The position numbers and the translations under genes are program-made. Under the pieces are notes generated by a model that had not been told where the DNA came from, did no database searches, and saw nothing but the letters and a program-made list of their open reading frames with translations. Positions 53,021 to 61,984 of a stretch of 64,000 bases of DNA are shown here, piece by piece. This DNA is from Rossellomorea sp. SC111. Its GTDB lineage: Bacteria; Bacillota; Bacilli; Bacillales; Bacillaceae_B. Numbering within the stretch: the stretch's first letter is position 1; each line of letters begins with the position of its first letter. The DNA is taken from NCBI RefSeq assembly GCF_024733565.1, contig NZ_JANIOC010000015.1:35417-99416 (forward strand). The letters are read 5' to 3'.

Positions 53021-53058
53021 CCGGACTATGACTGGCCTCATAGTGCGGATTTTTTTCT
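53021..53058 (+). terminator. Terminator of the toxin-like gene
   Basis: CCGGACTATGA and TCATAGTGCGG arms (one mismatch), loop CTGGCC, followed by ATTTTTTT. Confidence 0.78.
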
Positions 53059-53206
53059 GTTTCCCTTATATTCTATGTCGCTTTACTCTTTATTATACGT
53101 TTCTATGAAAATACTAATCCTCTCAGGATGTTTCTAAATCCCGAAATTGTTGTTATCATTAGAATGTTAAACATAAAAAATTGATCGGTCAGGACTATAC
53201 ATATTC

Positions 53207-56200
53207 ATGGAAGGAATCAGACCCTTGAAGGCTATAAATCAAACACTCATAAAAGATCGCTGCGGTACCGTTTCTTTCAAACGGGGAGAGACATATTATC
53301 GCTCCAATAAGGTGAAATTAAAGGAATATACGAGACATTCTTGTCGAGGGACTGTAATGGGGGAAGAAGAATTCCACGTTACCATTCAAGAGGATGCAAA
53401 AGGTGAAATCGAAGCCTATTGCAGCTGTCCCAAGCTCGCATCATTTGATAAGGATTGTCAGCATATAGCTGCTGTACTTTTGAAAATGGAGAATGAAGAG
53501 CGAAAGATGAAAAGGAATGAAGAAGACGTGGCAGAGGAATTTTTCACATTGTTCCAGGAAGAATCCTTTCGTTCCCCCGCCAAGCTTCGTCATTTTGAAA
53601 ACAGGCAGATTGTGCCCTGTGAATTTCAGATTAAATCCATATCCACGCATTACGGGGGAGACATGATTGGAATTGAATGTACAATAGAGGGAAGTAAGGT
53701 AAACCCGGTTCGATCTTTTTTGGAATATATAAATGAAGGGAAACCCTTTCATATTTCAGACTCATTCATATTCAACCCTGAGTTTCATTGTTTTGAAAAT
53801 GATACGGCAGCTGTCATTCAATATCTTGTGAAAGTGTCAAAGGGGTCTGTATTGGAGAAAAACGACGATGACTATTTGCTTATCCCTCCTTCATCATGGG
53901 AGAACCTCATACCATTGCTTAAACGTGCTAAAGATGTCAAAGTGCAACATAGCGCAAGAGTCTGTGAAGGCTTTCGGCAAGGAGAACTGCCTCTTCCATT
54001 AAAGTTCCATTTTAAGCAGGCCGACGCAGGGGGTTACAGGTTATACATCTCGGGACTAGATGAGATGAAGGTCATGGAAGAGTATCAAACCGTTATTCAT
54101 AATGGCATTTTTACAGAGCTTGACAGCATGAATGGTAAAAGACTTACTGAATTAAAGAGACTGTTAGACCATTCAAGGGCTCAGTTCATCCCCATTTCAC
54201 CAGATCAGATCGGCTTTTTCCTTGAAAAAGTGGCTCTTGGATTGAAGAAATTAGGGGAGGTACAAATATCAGAAGGCATTGCCCAAAGGCTGGAAACGGC
54301 ACCTCTTGTTGCGAAGCTATACCTTGACCGGGTTAAGAATCGATTGTTAGCTGGACTTGAATTCCATTATGATCAAATCGTTATTCATCCCCTTGAAAAC
54401 CGAGAGGCGCCATCAGGTTCTTTGCTTATTCGAAATGTAGAGAAAGAAAATACCATTCTGGAATGGATGGACGAGTTTTCTTTCGGGAAAACAGAAGGTG
54501 GTTACTACTTACACAATGAAGATTTGGAATATGAGTTTTTAACTTATGGTGTGACCAAGCTTCAAAAGGATGTTCAAATTTATGCCACCACCGCCGTAAG
54601 AAACAGGATTTCCAAAGGGAATCATCATCCCAAAATAAAGGTCAAAGTAAAAAAGGAACGAATGAACTGGCTGGAGTTTACATTTGAAATGGATGGCATC
54701 CCGGATAGACAGGTAATGGACATCCTCGGGGCACTGGACGAAAAACGGAAGTATTACAGGATGCGGAACGGTTCACTGTTGTCACTGGAAACAAAGGAAT
54801 TTCAAGATATTCAGCGCTTCATGCATACCTCACAAGCAGAGAAGAATGATCTCGTGAAGGGGCTCGAACTGCCTTTGCATCAAAGCCTGCACCTCCTGGA
54901 TACAGTTGATGGTGGGCATTCTTTCACTTTGGAACATTCCTTCCATGAATTTTACGGGCATCTCATGAACCCCGACAGGAGTGGGATTTCAGTGCCTGCC
55001 ATATTAAACGATCGGCTGAGAAACTACCAGAAGTCAGGCTTTCGCTGGATGAAGACACTTTCCCATTATGGTTTAGGAGGGATCTTGGCTGATGATATGG
55101 GACTTGGGAAAACGGTTCAGAGTATCGCGTTTATCGTATCGGAACTGGAAGAAATCAGGGCAAAGAAGCTTCCGGTCCTGATTGTCTGTCCCTCTTCCCT
55201 CACTTATAACTGGAAAAACGAATGTGGGAAATTCGCGCCGGACCTGAATGTCCTCATCATGGACGGTAACCAGGCTGTACGAAAGAAAAAACAGAAAGGT
55301 ATGAAGGATGCGGATGTAATCATCACTTCCTATCCTTTACTGCGAAGCGACAGTAAATGGTATGAACTACAGGAATTCCATACGGTCTTTTTTGATGAGG
55401 CACAGGCCTTTAAAAATCCACTCACCCAAACGGCAAGAAGTGTTAAGAATATAGAAGCGGATAATCGTTTCGCCTTGACAGGAACACCTGTGGAGAATTC
55501 ACTTGAAGAATTGTGGTCCATCTTCCACGTTGTATTTCCCGGATTATTCAATGGACTTAAGGATTACAGTCGTTTAACGAGAAAAGATATAGCGAAGAGA
55601 ATCAGGCCGTTCGTTCTTCGCAGAATGAAAGAAGACGTGTTGACTGAACTTCCCGGAAAAGAAGAAATCATCGATTTTTCTGAGCTCCTCCCCCAGCAAA
55701 AAGAATTGTATGCAGCTTATCTCGCCAAGCTGAAGCACGATACGATGAAACACTTGGATAAGAACACGCTGAGGAAAAACAAAATAAAAATTCTTGCCGG
55801 ATTGACCCGTTTAAGACAAATCTGCTGCCATCCGGGATTATTTGTAGATGGCTATCAGGGTTCATCAGCAAAATTCATAAAACTAATGGAGTTATTGGAG
55901 GAGTCCAGGTTGTCTGGCAGAAGGGTACTCGTCTTTTCACAATTTACCAAAATGCTCGAGATGATAGGGAGAGAACTGGCATTCAAAGGGCAATCCTACT
56001 TTTACCTGAATGGAGCGACCCCTTCAGAAGAGAGGGTAAAGATGTGCAGTAGCTTTAATGAAGGGGAACGGAACCTATTTCTCATCTCCCTCAAGGCAGG
56101 GGGGACAGGTCTAAATTTAACGAGTGCCGATACGGTCATCCTATTTGATACTTGGTGGAACCCTGCAGTAGAGGAACAAGCAGCGGACCGGGCCCACCGG

Positions 56201-56395
56201 ATGGGACAGGAAAATAAGGTAAAAGTGATCAAGCTGATTGCCAAAGGAACAATCGAAGAAAAGATGAATGAGCTACAGGATAAAAAGCGAAATCTGATCC
56301 GGGATATCATGGACCCTGGGGAAAAGATTGTCCAAACATTAACCCAAGAGGAATTGAAAGAAATCTTATCTTTAGATCAACAAACAGTACAATAG
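53207..56395 (+). CDS. SNF2-family helicase with N-terminal SWIM zinc finger
   Basis: 1062 residues. SWIM motif CSCPKLASFDKDCQH near residue 70 (CxC...CxH), a middle region of ~500 residues typical of bacterial SNF2 proteins, then Walker A ILADDMGLGKTVQS near 625, DEAQ box VFFDEAQAFKN near 725, and C-terminal helicase motifs VLVFSQFTKML, LISLKAGGTGLNLTSAD and DRAHRMGQ. Double-stranded DNA translocase; B. subtilis YwqA is a relative. Start ATG 53207 has a weak site; TTG 53225 behind AAGGA is an alternative. Monocistronic, not in an obvious defence locus. Confidence 0.9.
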   Translation: MEGIRPLKAINQTLIKDRCGTVSFKRGETYYRSNKVKLKEYTRHSCRGTVMGEEEFHVTIQEDAKGEIEAYCSCPKLASFDKDCQHIAAVLLKMENEERKMKRNEEDVAEEFFTLFQEESFRSPAKLRHFENRQIVPCEFQIKSISTHYGGDMIGIECTIEGSKVNPVRSFLEYINEGKPFHISDSFIFNPEFHCFENDTAAVIQYLVKVSKGSVLEKNDDDYLLIPPSSWENLIPLLKRAKDVKVQHSARVCEGFRQGELPLPLKFHFKQADAGGYRLYISGLDEMKVMEEYQTVIHNGIFTELDSMNGKRLTELKRLLDHSRAQFIPISPDQIGFFLEKVALGLKKLGEVQISEGIAQRLETAPLVAKLYLDRVKNRLLAGLEFHYDQIVIHPLENREAPSGSLLIRNVEKENTILEWMDEFSFGKTEGGYYLHNEDLEYEFLTYGVTKLQKDVQIYATTAVRNRISKGNHHPKIKVKVKKERMNWLEFTFEMDGIPDRQVMDILGALDEKRKYYRMRNGSLLSLETKEFQDIQRFMHTSQAEKNDLVKGLELPLHQSLHLLDTVDGGHSFTLEHSFHEFYGHLMNPDRSGISVPAILNDRLRNYQKSGFRWMKTLSHYGLGGILADDMGLGKTVQSIAFIVSELEEIRAKKLPVLIVCPSSLTYNWKNECGKFAPDLNVLIMDGNQAVRKKKQKGMKDADVIITSYPLLRSDSKWYELQEFHTVFFDEAQAFKNPLTQTARSVKNIEADNRFALTGTPVENSLEELWSIFHVVFPGLFNGLKDYSRLTRKDIAKRIRPFVLRRMKEDVLTELPGKEEIIDFSELLPQQKELYAAYLAKLKHDTMKHLDKNTLRKNKIKILAGLTRLRQICCHPGLFVDGYQGSSAKFIKLMELLEESRLSGRRVLVFSQFTKMLEMIGRELAFKGQSYFYLNGATPSEERVKMCSSFNEGERNLFLISLKAGGTGLNLTSADTVILFDTWWNPAVEEQAADRAHRMGQENKVKVIKLIAKGTIEEKMNELQDKKRNLIRDIMDPGEKIVQTLTQEELKEILSLDQQTVQ

Positions 56396-56418
56396 AAATT
56401 AGCATTAACACAGTATTC

Positions 56419-56462
56419 AGGAGATACTAGTAGGGTGATGAGTACCCTTCTCGGTATCTCCT
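56419..56462 (+). other. Two-part hairpin in the SNF2-mgtE gap
   Basis: Outer arms AGGAGATAC and GTATCTCCT, inner AGGGT and ACCCT. No U-run follows, so it is not a standard terminator. It lies 43 bases before mgtE and is too small for an M-box. Confidence 0.5.
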
Positions 56463-56504
56463 CATGTCATCCTAAAAAGAAACATATTATAAGGAGCACC
56501 CTCT

Positions 56505-57863
56505 ATGACATTAGCCATGACGGAAAATGAAATCACTCTTGCCATCATCCAAAGCTTGAAAGATGGGAAGAAAAGCACTTTTTTAGCTATCATCGAAGAG
56601 CTTCAGCCGTACGATATCGCTCAGCAATATCTGCATCTCCCGCCCAAGCACCGAAATAAATTCCTTCTGTATTTGCCTCTTGAAGAACTAACGGAATTCA
56701 TTCAGGAGATAGAAAGAGAAGACCAGCTGCTCGTATTAGAAAAGCTGGGGATAGAGAAATCAACAAAGGTCCTCGATTTGATGGAAAATGACAACCTGGC
56801 CACATTATTGACGGATTTAGAGCCCGAGAAGATAGAGGAATTGCTATCAGAGATGAATCAGGCAGAATCACAGGTGGTTCAAAATCTCATGACCTACCGA
56901 CCGGAAACGGCCGGCCGGATCATGAACAACCGTTACGTCTGGATACCTAAGCATTATACGGTCCGTGAAGCAGTGGATAAACTTAAGCATTTCGCAGAAC
57001 TCGCCGAATATTTGAACTATCTCTATGTCATTGATGAAGAGAAGAAATTGTTAGGGGTCATTTCCTACAAGGATTTATTACTTAGTGAGTTAGTTGATAA
57101 AATTGAAGATATCATGTACAGCCGTGTGGTAAAAGTGGATGTTCATACAGATCAGGAAGAAGTGGCCAAACTCATCAGCCGCTATGATTTCATCACACTG
57201 CCGGTCATTGAGGAAGATGGAAGACTTGTCGGGGTCATCACCGTCGATGACATCATTGATGTTGTCATTCAGGAAGCTAATGAAGATATTGAGAAGTTAT
57301 CTGCATCGGGTAAATCCATCGACTTTACGACCAAACCCTTTGTTGCTGCTTATCGACGACTTCCATGGCTTGTTCTATTACTGTTTATCGGACTCGTTTC
57401 TGGAAGTATCATTGACAGATTCTCTGCAACCTTGGAACAGGTTGTGGCACTTGCTTTCTTTATGCCGATGATAGCGGGGATGACCGGAAACACGGGTACG
57501 CAATCATTGGCCGTCGTCGTCAGGGGACTGGTCTCGAATGATTTGGATGTAAAACAAGTCATAAAGCTGGTTTTCCGGGAATTATGGGTAGGTATCATCA
57601 TCGGTGTGACCTGTGCCATCATGATTGCACTGATCGCTTTTGTGTGGCAGGGTAATATTATTCTTGGATTCGTGGTGGGAAGCTCCTTACTGATTACGTT
57701 AATTATCGGGACATTGGCAGGAACCATCATCCCCCTCATCCTTTATAAGTTTAACGTAGATCCTGCCGTTGCTTCCGGTCCGTTGATCACAACAATCAAT
57801 GATATCCTTTCCCTTCTGATCTATTTTGGAATTGCCACCATGTTTATTACGAAATTGATGTAA
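56505..57863 (+). CDS. mgtE: Magnesium transporter MgtE
   Basis: 452 residues: N-terminal helical MgtE_N domain (~10-130), two CBS domains (~140-255; YLYVIDEEKKLLGVIS and TLPVIEEDGRLVGVITVDD), a plug helix, and five membrane helices with the pore motif TGNTGTQSLAVVVRG near 330. Cytosolic Mg2+ binds the N and CBS domains and shuts the pore. ATG 56505 behind AAGGAG. Upstream sequence shows no M-box. Confidence 0.95.
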   Translation: MTLAMTENEITLAIIQSLKDGKKSTFLAIIEELQPYDIAQQYLHLPPKHRNKFLLYLPLEELTEFIQEIEREDQLLVLEKLGIEKSTKVLDLMENDNLATLLTDLEPEKIEELLSEMNQAESQVVQNLMTYRPETAGRIMNNRYVWIPKHYTVREAVDKLKHFAELAEYLNYLYVIDEEKKLLGVISYKDLLLSELVDKIEDIMYSRVVKVDVHTDQEEVAKLISRYDFITLPVIEEDGRLVGVITVDDIIDVVIQEANEDIEKLSASGKSIDFTTKPFVAAYRRLPWLVLLLFIGLVSGSIIDRFSATLEQVVALAFFMPMIAGMTGNTGTQSLAVVVRGLVSNDLDVKQVIKLVFRELWVGIIIGVTCAIMIALIAFVWQGNIILGFVVGSSLLITLIIGTLAGTIIPLILYKFNVDPAVASGPLITTINDILSLLIYFGIATMFITKLM

Positions 57864-57899
57864 AGGATTTGGCGATACTATTTCCTGTGATAAAATGGT

Positions 57900-57980
57900 C
57901 AGTGATCGTCAAGGGAGTTAGCTTTATTATTTGAAAGTGAAAGACTCCTACTGATACACATGTATCAGTAGGAGTCTCTT
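57900..57980 (+). promoter_or_regulatory. Fluoride-riboswitch-like leader (crcB motif) with expression-platform hairpin
   Basis: AAGGGAGTTAGC (57910-57921) can pair through GGGAGTT with GACTCC (57943-57948), as in the crcB pseudoknot. GACTCCTACTGATAC then forms a perfect 15-base stem with its inverse (57962-57976), a layout I recall for the B. cereus fluoride switch. The first stem usually reads GGCG...CGCC and is poor here, and the U-run is weak (TCTCTTTC). The two fluoride exporters follow directly. Confidence 0.55.
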
Positions 57981-58014
57981 TCATGAAAGAAATAGCATGA
58001 CAGAGGTGAAAAAT

Positions 58015-58413
58015 ATGATATATATATTAGTTGGTGCAGCCGGTATGGTGGGTGCCCTGTTGCGATATTATCTTGGGATATTTGCAGGAGGATGGTGGGA
58101 TTATACATTTCCTATGGGGACATTTCTCGCCAATATGATTGGAAGCTTCACGTTGGGATATGTCACAACGTACATATTTCAAATGAAGAAGATCCATTCA
58201 ATGGCAGCCACAGCCATTGGGACAGGGATGATTGGATCTTTCACAACCTTTTCCACATTCAGTGTCGAAACCGTCGACCTTCTTACTCATTCCCATTTGT
58301 TTCTGGCACTTATTTATGTATTAGGAAGTGTGTTCGGAGGTCTATTCCTGTCATGGGCGGGCTTTAGGCTAGGTAAGCTACAATTTGATCTGTATAAACG
58401 AAAGGGGGTCTAA
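58015..58413 (+). CDS. crcB: Fluoride channel CrcB/Fluc, subunit 1
   Basis: 132 residues from ATG 58015 (GAGGTGAAA upstream; ATG 57997 has no site). Four helices with Fluc signatures GALLRYYLGIF near 14, GTFLANMIGSFTLGY near 36 and GMIGSFTTFSTFSVET near 70. Forms a dual-topology or heterodimeric channel that lets fluoride leave the cell. Its stop overlaps the start of the second crcB. Confidence 0.93.
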   Translation: MIYILVGAAGMVGALLRYYLGIFAGGWWDYTFPMGTFLANMIGSFTLGYVTTYIFQMKKIHSMAATAIGTGMIGSFTTFSTFSVETVDLLTHSHLFLALIYVLGSVFGGLFLSWAGFRLGKLQFDLYKRKGV

Positions 58414-58772
58414 TGATGATGCATGGTATGATGGTTGCAATCGGAGGGTTCTTTGGGGCAATGTCACGCTTTGGGATCAGCCGTTTATTCAAGAAATATT
58501 ATCTGTCTGATTTTCCATATGCCACCTTATTTGTCAATCTTGCAGGTTCATTTCTTCTTGGATACGTAATCGGCTCGGACATCCCAGAACCAGGAATTCT
58601 ACTAATTGGGACTGGTTTTCTTGGATCCTTTACGACTTTTTCCACTTTTAAATTGGAAAACATTCAGCTTCATGCAAATAAAAAATGGAAGCCCCTGATT
58701 ACTTATTTACTGCTCAGCTACACGATTGGTATATTATTCGCATTTTTGGGGATGGCTTTAGGCAGGGTATAA
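58413..58772 (+). CDS. crcB: Fluoride channel CrcB/Fluc, subunit 2
   Basis: 119 residues; TAATG overlap with subunit 1 and AAAGGGGG upstream (ATG 58416 equally possible). Signatures GAMSRFGISRLF near 15, ATLFVNLAGSFLLGY near 38 and GTGFLGSFTTFSTFKLEN near 66. Paired crcB genes usually encode fixed, opposite topologies that make a heterodimer. Confidence 0.93.
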   Translation: MMMHGMMVAIGGFFGAMSRFGISRLFKKYYLSDFPYATLFVNLAGSFLLGYVIGSDIPEPGILLIGTGFLGSFTTFSTFKLENIQLHANKKWKPLITYLLLSYTIGILFAFLGMALGRV

Positions 58773-58805
58773 AAGAGACGCAATGCATGGGTGAATCAAT
58801 AAGAA

Positions 58806-59484
58806 GAGGATGGGACATAACTAGTTCCAGTTCCTCTAAAAACGAACAATCAAACAATTAGTTAGGATCACTTGTTACACCGCTGCCCGATTTCCGTTCA
58901 AGACTTCGATTTCCTCGGGCGGAAGACAATCCTCCTCACAGCTTTCGCATGCGGGGCTATTATACCTGTCTAGCTCCGGCGGCTAGCCCCTCGCGGTTAT
59001 AAGCTAAATGGTCCAAGAAGTCAAATAACGCCTTCTTAGCCCATTCATCTTATGCTTGTCGGGGCTGAGCAAGCCGCCTCCGCTTTTCGTTCCATTCCGT
59101 TTCCCCGTAGGAGTCCTCATCCTGCACTTCAATCAACAGCTGGAACCTGCTATATACACGTACTGCTTTAGCAAGAATAATATAAGCCCGGTATGTCGGA
59201 GCAGTATAGATCATTCACATCAGGTAAGAAAGAGTATTTGTTGATTAACTGTAATCCTTCACTGCTACTAATAGAATAAGAGTTGGCATATGCAATGGTG
59301 CAGCAGACATTACTATGTTATAGGGAGACCTTACGCTTGGGAATCAACCACTACTCACTAATCCTAAGCATAAATATGTACGTAAACAGCCAAATGATTA
59401 ATCCGAACGATCTCGAATTTCAAAAAGATTTTCGAATAATCGTTCGGATTTTCTTTTTAACTAAACACTTTTGTCCCAGCTTCT
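58806..59484 (+). repeat. Repeat element E2 (~680 bp), same family as E1 and E3
   Basis: Left end GAGGATGGGAC, right end (other strand) GAAGCTGGGAC. Shares with E1 and E3 AGTTAGGATCACTTGTTACACC-like left-arm sequence, the central CACTGCTACTAATAGAATAA, TATGCAATGGTG, CTTACGCTTG, and with E1 the end hairpin AATCCGAACGAT/ATCGTTCGGATT (59399-59451). The left GC-rich unit (58889-59137) is enlarged by a nested insertion; the right unit is missing, leaving GGGAATCAACCACTACTCAC. Short open frames inside are not real genes. It separates the crcB pair from the TetR operon. Confidence 0.85.
58966..59098. repeat. Second repeat family nested in the GC-rich unit of E2
   Basis: CTGTCTAGCTCCGGCGGCTA at one end and GCCGCCTCCGCTTTTCG at the other, with inverted CGGCGGCT/AGCCGCC. 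It interrupts the unit relative to E3, where the flanking parts are continuous. I recall similar TGTCTAGCTCC...TTGTCGGGGCTGA sequences in other Bacillus genomes. Confidence 0.65.
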
Positions 59485-59561
59485 TTTTTTAATCCAAGAA
59501 TATATATTGTCTAATGGAGAAGAAGAAAATTAGTGGAGTCAGCCATTATATAAAAATAATA

Positions 59562-59611
59562 TTGACCACACTGGTCAAAAAGTTTAAAATAGAATTGACC
59601 ACAGTGGTCAA
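59562..59611 (+). promoter_or_regulatory. Promoter with two TetR operators
   Basis: Operators TTGACCACACTGGTCAA (59562-59578) and TTGACCACAGTGGTCAA (59595-59611), centres 33 bases apart. The -35 TTGACC is the left arm of the first; 17 bases later the -10 TAAAAT (59585-59590) lies between them. Binding would directly block RNA polymerase on the TetR-ABC operon. Confidence 0.82.
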
Positions 59612-59643
59612 ACGCTTGTCCTTTAAAAGGAGGTCAAAAAAGA

Positions 59644-60264
59644 TTGTTTAAGTCATTAAACATCGACCCAGAGAAAGAAGATCGAATCATTAGAGCCGCA
59701 ACCCGGGTTTTCGCCGAAAATGGTTATGAAAAAGCCTCGACAAATGCCATCGTAAAGGAAGCAAAGATTTCAAAGGGTATTCTTTTTCATTATTTTAATA
59801 GCAAAAAGGAATTATATGTTTCTCTTTATGAACATCTCTCGAATTTGTTTACAGAAAAAATATATGAAAGACTCGACTGGAATGAGCAAGATATCTTCGT
59901 TACGATCCGCTCAGTGACATTGATCAAGTTTGAATTATTTTATGTCTATCCTGATCTGATCAATTTTCTTACAAGTGCCTTCTCAGAAGAAGCTCAAGAA
60001 GTAAAAGACGAAATTGAGAAGTATAAAACGAGAATGGTGGAGAGTAGCTTTGCCACTTTATTCTCAAACATCGATACCTCCAAATTCAAAGAGGGGATTG
60101 ACGTAAATAAATCGATACAGGTTATTTATTGGACCTTCGAAGGCATGGCCAATCAACAACAGCAGAAAGCGAAGTCACTGTCTGTAGATGAAATTAATCA
60201 AGAAGAAGTGCTGGCGGAAATTGACGCCTATATCGAATTGTTAAAGATTTCGTTTTATAAATAG
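59644..60264 (+). CDS. TetR/AcrR-family repressor
   Basis: 206 residues from TTG 59644 behind AAAGGAGGTC. N-terminal HTH: RIIRAATRVFAENGYEKAST near 15 and AKISKGILFHYFNSKKELY near 42. The C-terminal ligand domain is variable. It is the first gene of an operon with an ABC exporter, and a paired palindrome covers its promoter, so it is probably an autorepressor released by the exporter's substrate. Confidence 0.92.
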   Translation: MFKSLNIDPEKEDRIIRAATRVFAENGYEKASTNAIVKEAKISKGILFHYFNSKKELYVSLYEHLSNLFTEKIYERLDWNEQDIFVTIRSVTLIKFELFYVYPDLINFLTSAFSEEAQEVKDEIEKYKTRMVESSFATLFSNIDTSKFKEGIDVNKSIQVIYWTFEGMANQQQQKAKSLSVDEINQEEVLAEIDAYIELLKISFYK

Positions 60265-60287
60265 AAAGAAAAAGGGAGGAACATTTG

Positions 60288-61172
60288 ATGAATGTGATCG
60301 AGATTCATTCATTGACTAAAAACTATGGAAAATCCAGGGGGATCAGCGACATCAGTTTTAATGTAGAAGAAGGGGAAATCTTTGGATTTATCGGTCCAAA
60401 CGGTGCGGGGAAATCGACGACCATCCGGACCCTTCTTTCATTGATTCGTCCAACGAGCGGCAGCGCAACGATCTTCGGAAAGGATTGCATTGAATCTGCC
60501 CCTGAAATTGCCAAGGAAGTGGGCTACCTGCCTTCTGAAGTGTTTTATTATGACAATATGAAAGTGATGGATCTTCTTACGTATTCTGCAAGCTTTTATA
60601 AAAAGGATTGTACAAAAAGAATCAAGGAATTGGCCGATATGTTAAATCTGGACGTATCGAAGAAGATTGATGATCTTTCCCTTGGTAATAAGAAGAAGGT
60701 CGGCATCATACAGGGGTTGCTTCATGAACCTAAGCTGATTATATTGGATGAGCCTACTTCAGGCTTGGATCCGCTCATGCAGCAGAAATTCTTTGAATTG
60801 CTTCAAGCTGAAAATAAGAAAGGAGCTACCATCTTGTTTTCATCACATATATTAAGTGAAGTTCAGAGAATGTGTGATCGGGTCGCAATCATCAAAGAAG
60901 GAAGGATCGTTCAAGTTGAGAAAATCAGTACGTTAAAAGAAAATAATCATAAAAAATTCAAGGTAGAGACGAAAGGGAATGTCGAACCCTCTTACTTTGA
61001 GATGGAAGGCGTAAGCAAACTGGAAATAAAAGACCGCCAAGTCAGCTTCTTGTTCAGGGGGGATATCAATAAGGTGATGAAGAAGATTGCTGATATCGAA
61101 ATAATGAATCTATGGATCGAGGAGCCCGATCTGGAAGAAATCTTTATGCACTATTATGAAAAGGAGGCTTGA
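60288..61172 (+). CDS. ABC transporter ATP-binding protein
   Basis: 294 residues from ATG 60288 (GGAGGA upstream). Walker A GPNGAGKSTT near 38, signature LSLGNKKKVGI near 128, Walker B LIILDEPTSGLDP near 148, H-loop SSHILSE near 183, plus a ~75-residue C-terminal domain (DUF4162-like) typical of drug or lantibiotic exporters. Cotranscribed with two permeases downstream. Confidence 0.93.
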   Translation: MNVIEIHSLTKNYGKSRGISDISFNVEEGEIFGFIGPNGAGKSTTIRTLLSLIRPTSGSATIFGKDCIESAPEIAKEVGYLPSEVFYYDNMKVMDLLTYSASFYKKDCTKRIKELADMLNLDVSKKIDDLSLGNKKKVGIIQGLLHEPKLIILDEPTSGLDPLMQQKFFELLQAENKKGATILFSSHILSEVQRMCDRVAIIKEGRIVQVEKISTLKENNHKKFKVETKGNVEPSYFEMEGVSKLEIKDRQVSFLFRGDINKVMKKIADIEIMNLWIEEPDLEEIFMHYYEKEA

Positions 61173-61178
61173 TGCTCT

Positions 61179-61970
61179 ATGAACATCTTTCTTTATGAGC
61201 TAAAGTCCTATCGAAAGTCGACTCTAATTTGGACTTTCGCCCTTGTTTCATTGATGATTCTGTTCATGTCTATGTTTCCGTCCATTTCTAAAGAAATCGA
61301 CGAATTCAAAAAGCTCCTGGAAGGGTTTCCGGAGGGGGTTCGGAAAGCATTGGGAATACAGATTGATAGCATAGGATCCCTAAACGGTTATTATTCTTAT
61401 TTCTTCCTTTATATAACATTATGCGGTGCCATACAGGCAATGAATCTGGCCATTTCGATCGGTTCGAAGGAAATCAGGGAAAAGACGGCGGACTTTCTTC
61501 TAACCAAACCTGTGACCCGGACGAAGATTCTTTCCTCGAAGGTATTGGCAGCTCTAGTTTCTCTCCTGCTTACGAATATTGTCTACGTGATTTCAGCAAT
61601 CATTGTCGCCAACCTGGTAAAGGTGGAATCGTTCAGTCTGAATATATTCCTATTGATTTCAACCACTCTCATAATCACACAATTCACCATGTTTGCCATA
61701 GGAATGATCATCGCTGTCGTATGGTCAAAGGTGAAATCTGTCCTTGCACTCTCACTTGGTGTCGTGTTTGCCTTCTTCATGATTGGGATGGTGGCTGCAA
61801 ATGAAGAAGCGGGGCGTTATTTCACACCGTTTAAGTACTTTGACTACACATATATTATAGATCACGCTGCATATGAGTGGTCATTCCTGGTGGTAGGGTT
61901 CACACTGATCACTGTCGCAATCGCCTTAAGCTTTATCATTTATAATAAAAAAGACGTTCATACGGTATAG
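61179..61970 (+). CDS. ABC-2 type transporter permease 1
   Basis: 263 residues, six helices. Contains the ABC-2 coupling sequence REKTADFLLTKPVTRTKIL near 97. Starts 6 bases after the ATPase stop, with AAGGAGG inside the ATPase end. Homologous to the next permease, so the exporter probably works as a heterodimer. Confidence 0.9.
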   Translation: MNIFLYELKSYRKSTLIWTFALVSLMILFMSMFPSISKEIDEFKKLLEGFPEGVRKALGIQIDSIGSLNGYYSYFFLYITLCGAIQAMNLAISIGSKEIREKTADFLLTKPVTRTKILSSKVLAALVSLLLTNIVYVISAIIVANLVKVESFSLNIFLLISTTLIITQFTMFAIGMIIAVVWSKVKSVLALSLGVVFAFFMIGMVAANEEAGRYFTPFKYFDYTYIIDHAAYEWSFLVVGFTLITVAIALSFIIYNKKDVHTV

Positions 61971-61984
61971 AAGGAGGGGATGAC

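Noticed and set aside
53207..56395. SNF2 helicase as part of an anti-phage system
   Set aside because: Adjacent genes are a toxin-like peptide, SatP and MgtE; no nuclease, methylase or other defence partner is nearby.
56396..56504. Possible M-box Mg2+ riboswitch before mgtE
   Set aside because: The gap is too short and lacks M-box conserved sequences; only a two-part hairpin is present.
58882..59460. Short open frames inside E2, and similar ones in E1
   Set aside because: They lie within non-coding repeats, lack ribosome sites, and are not kept between copies.
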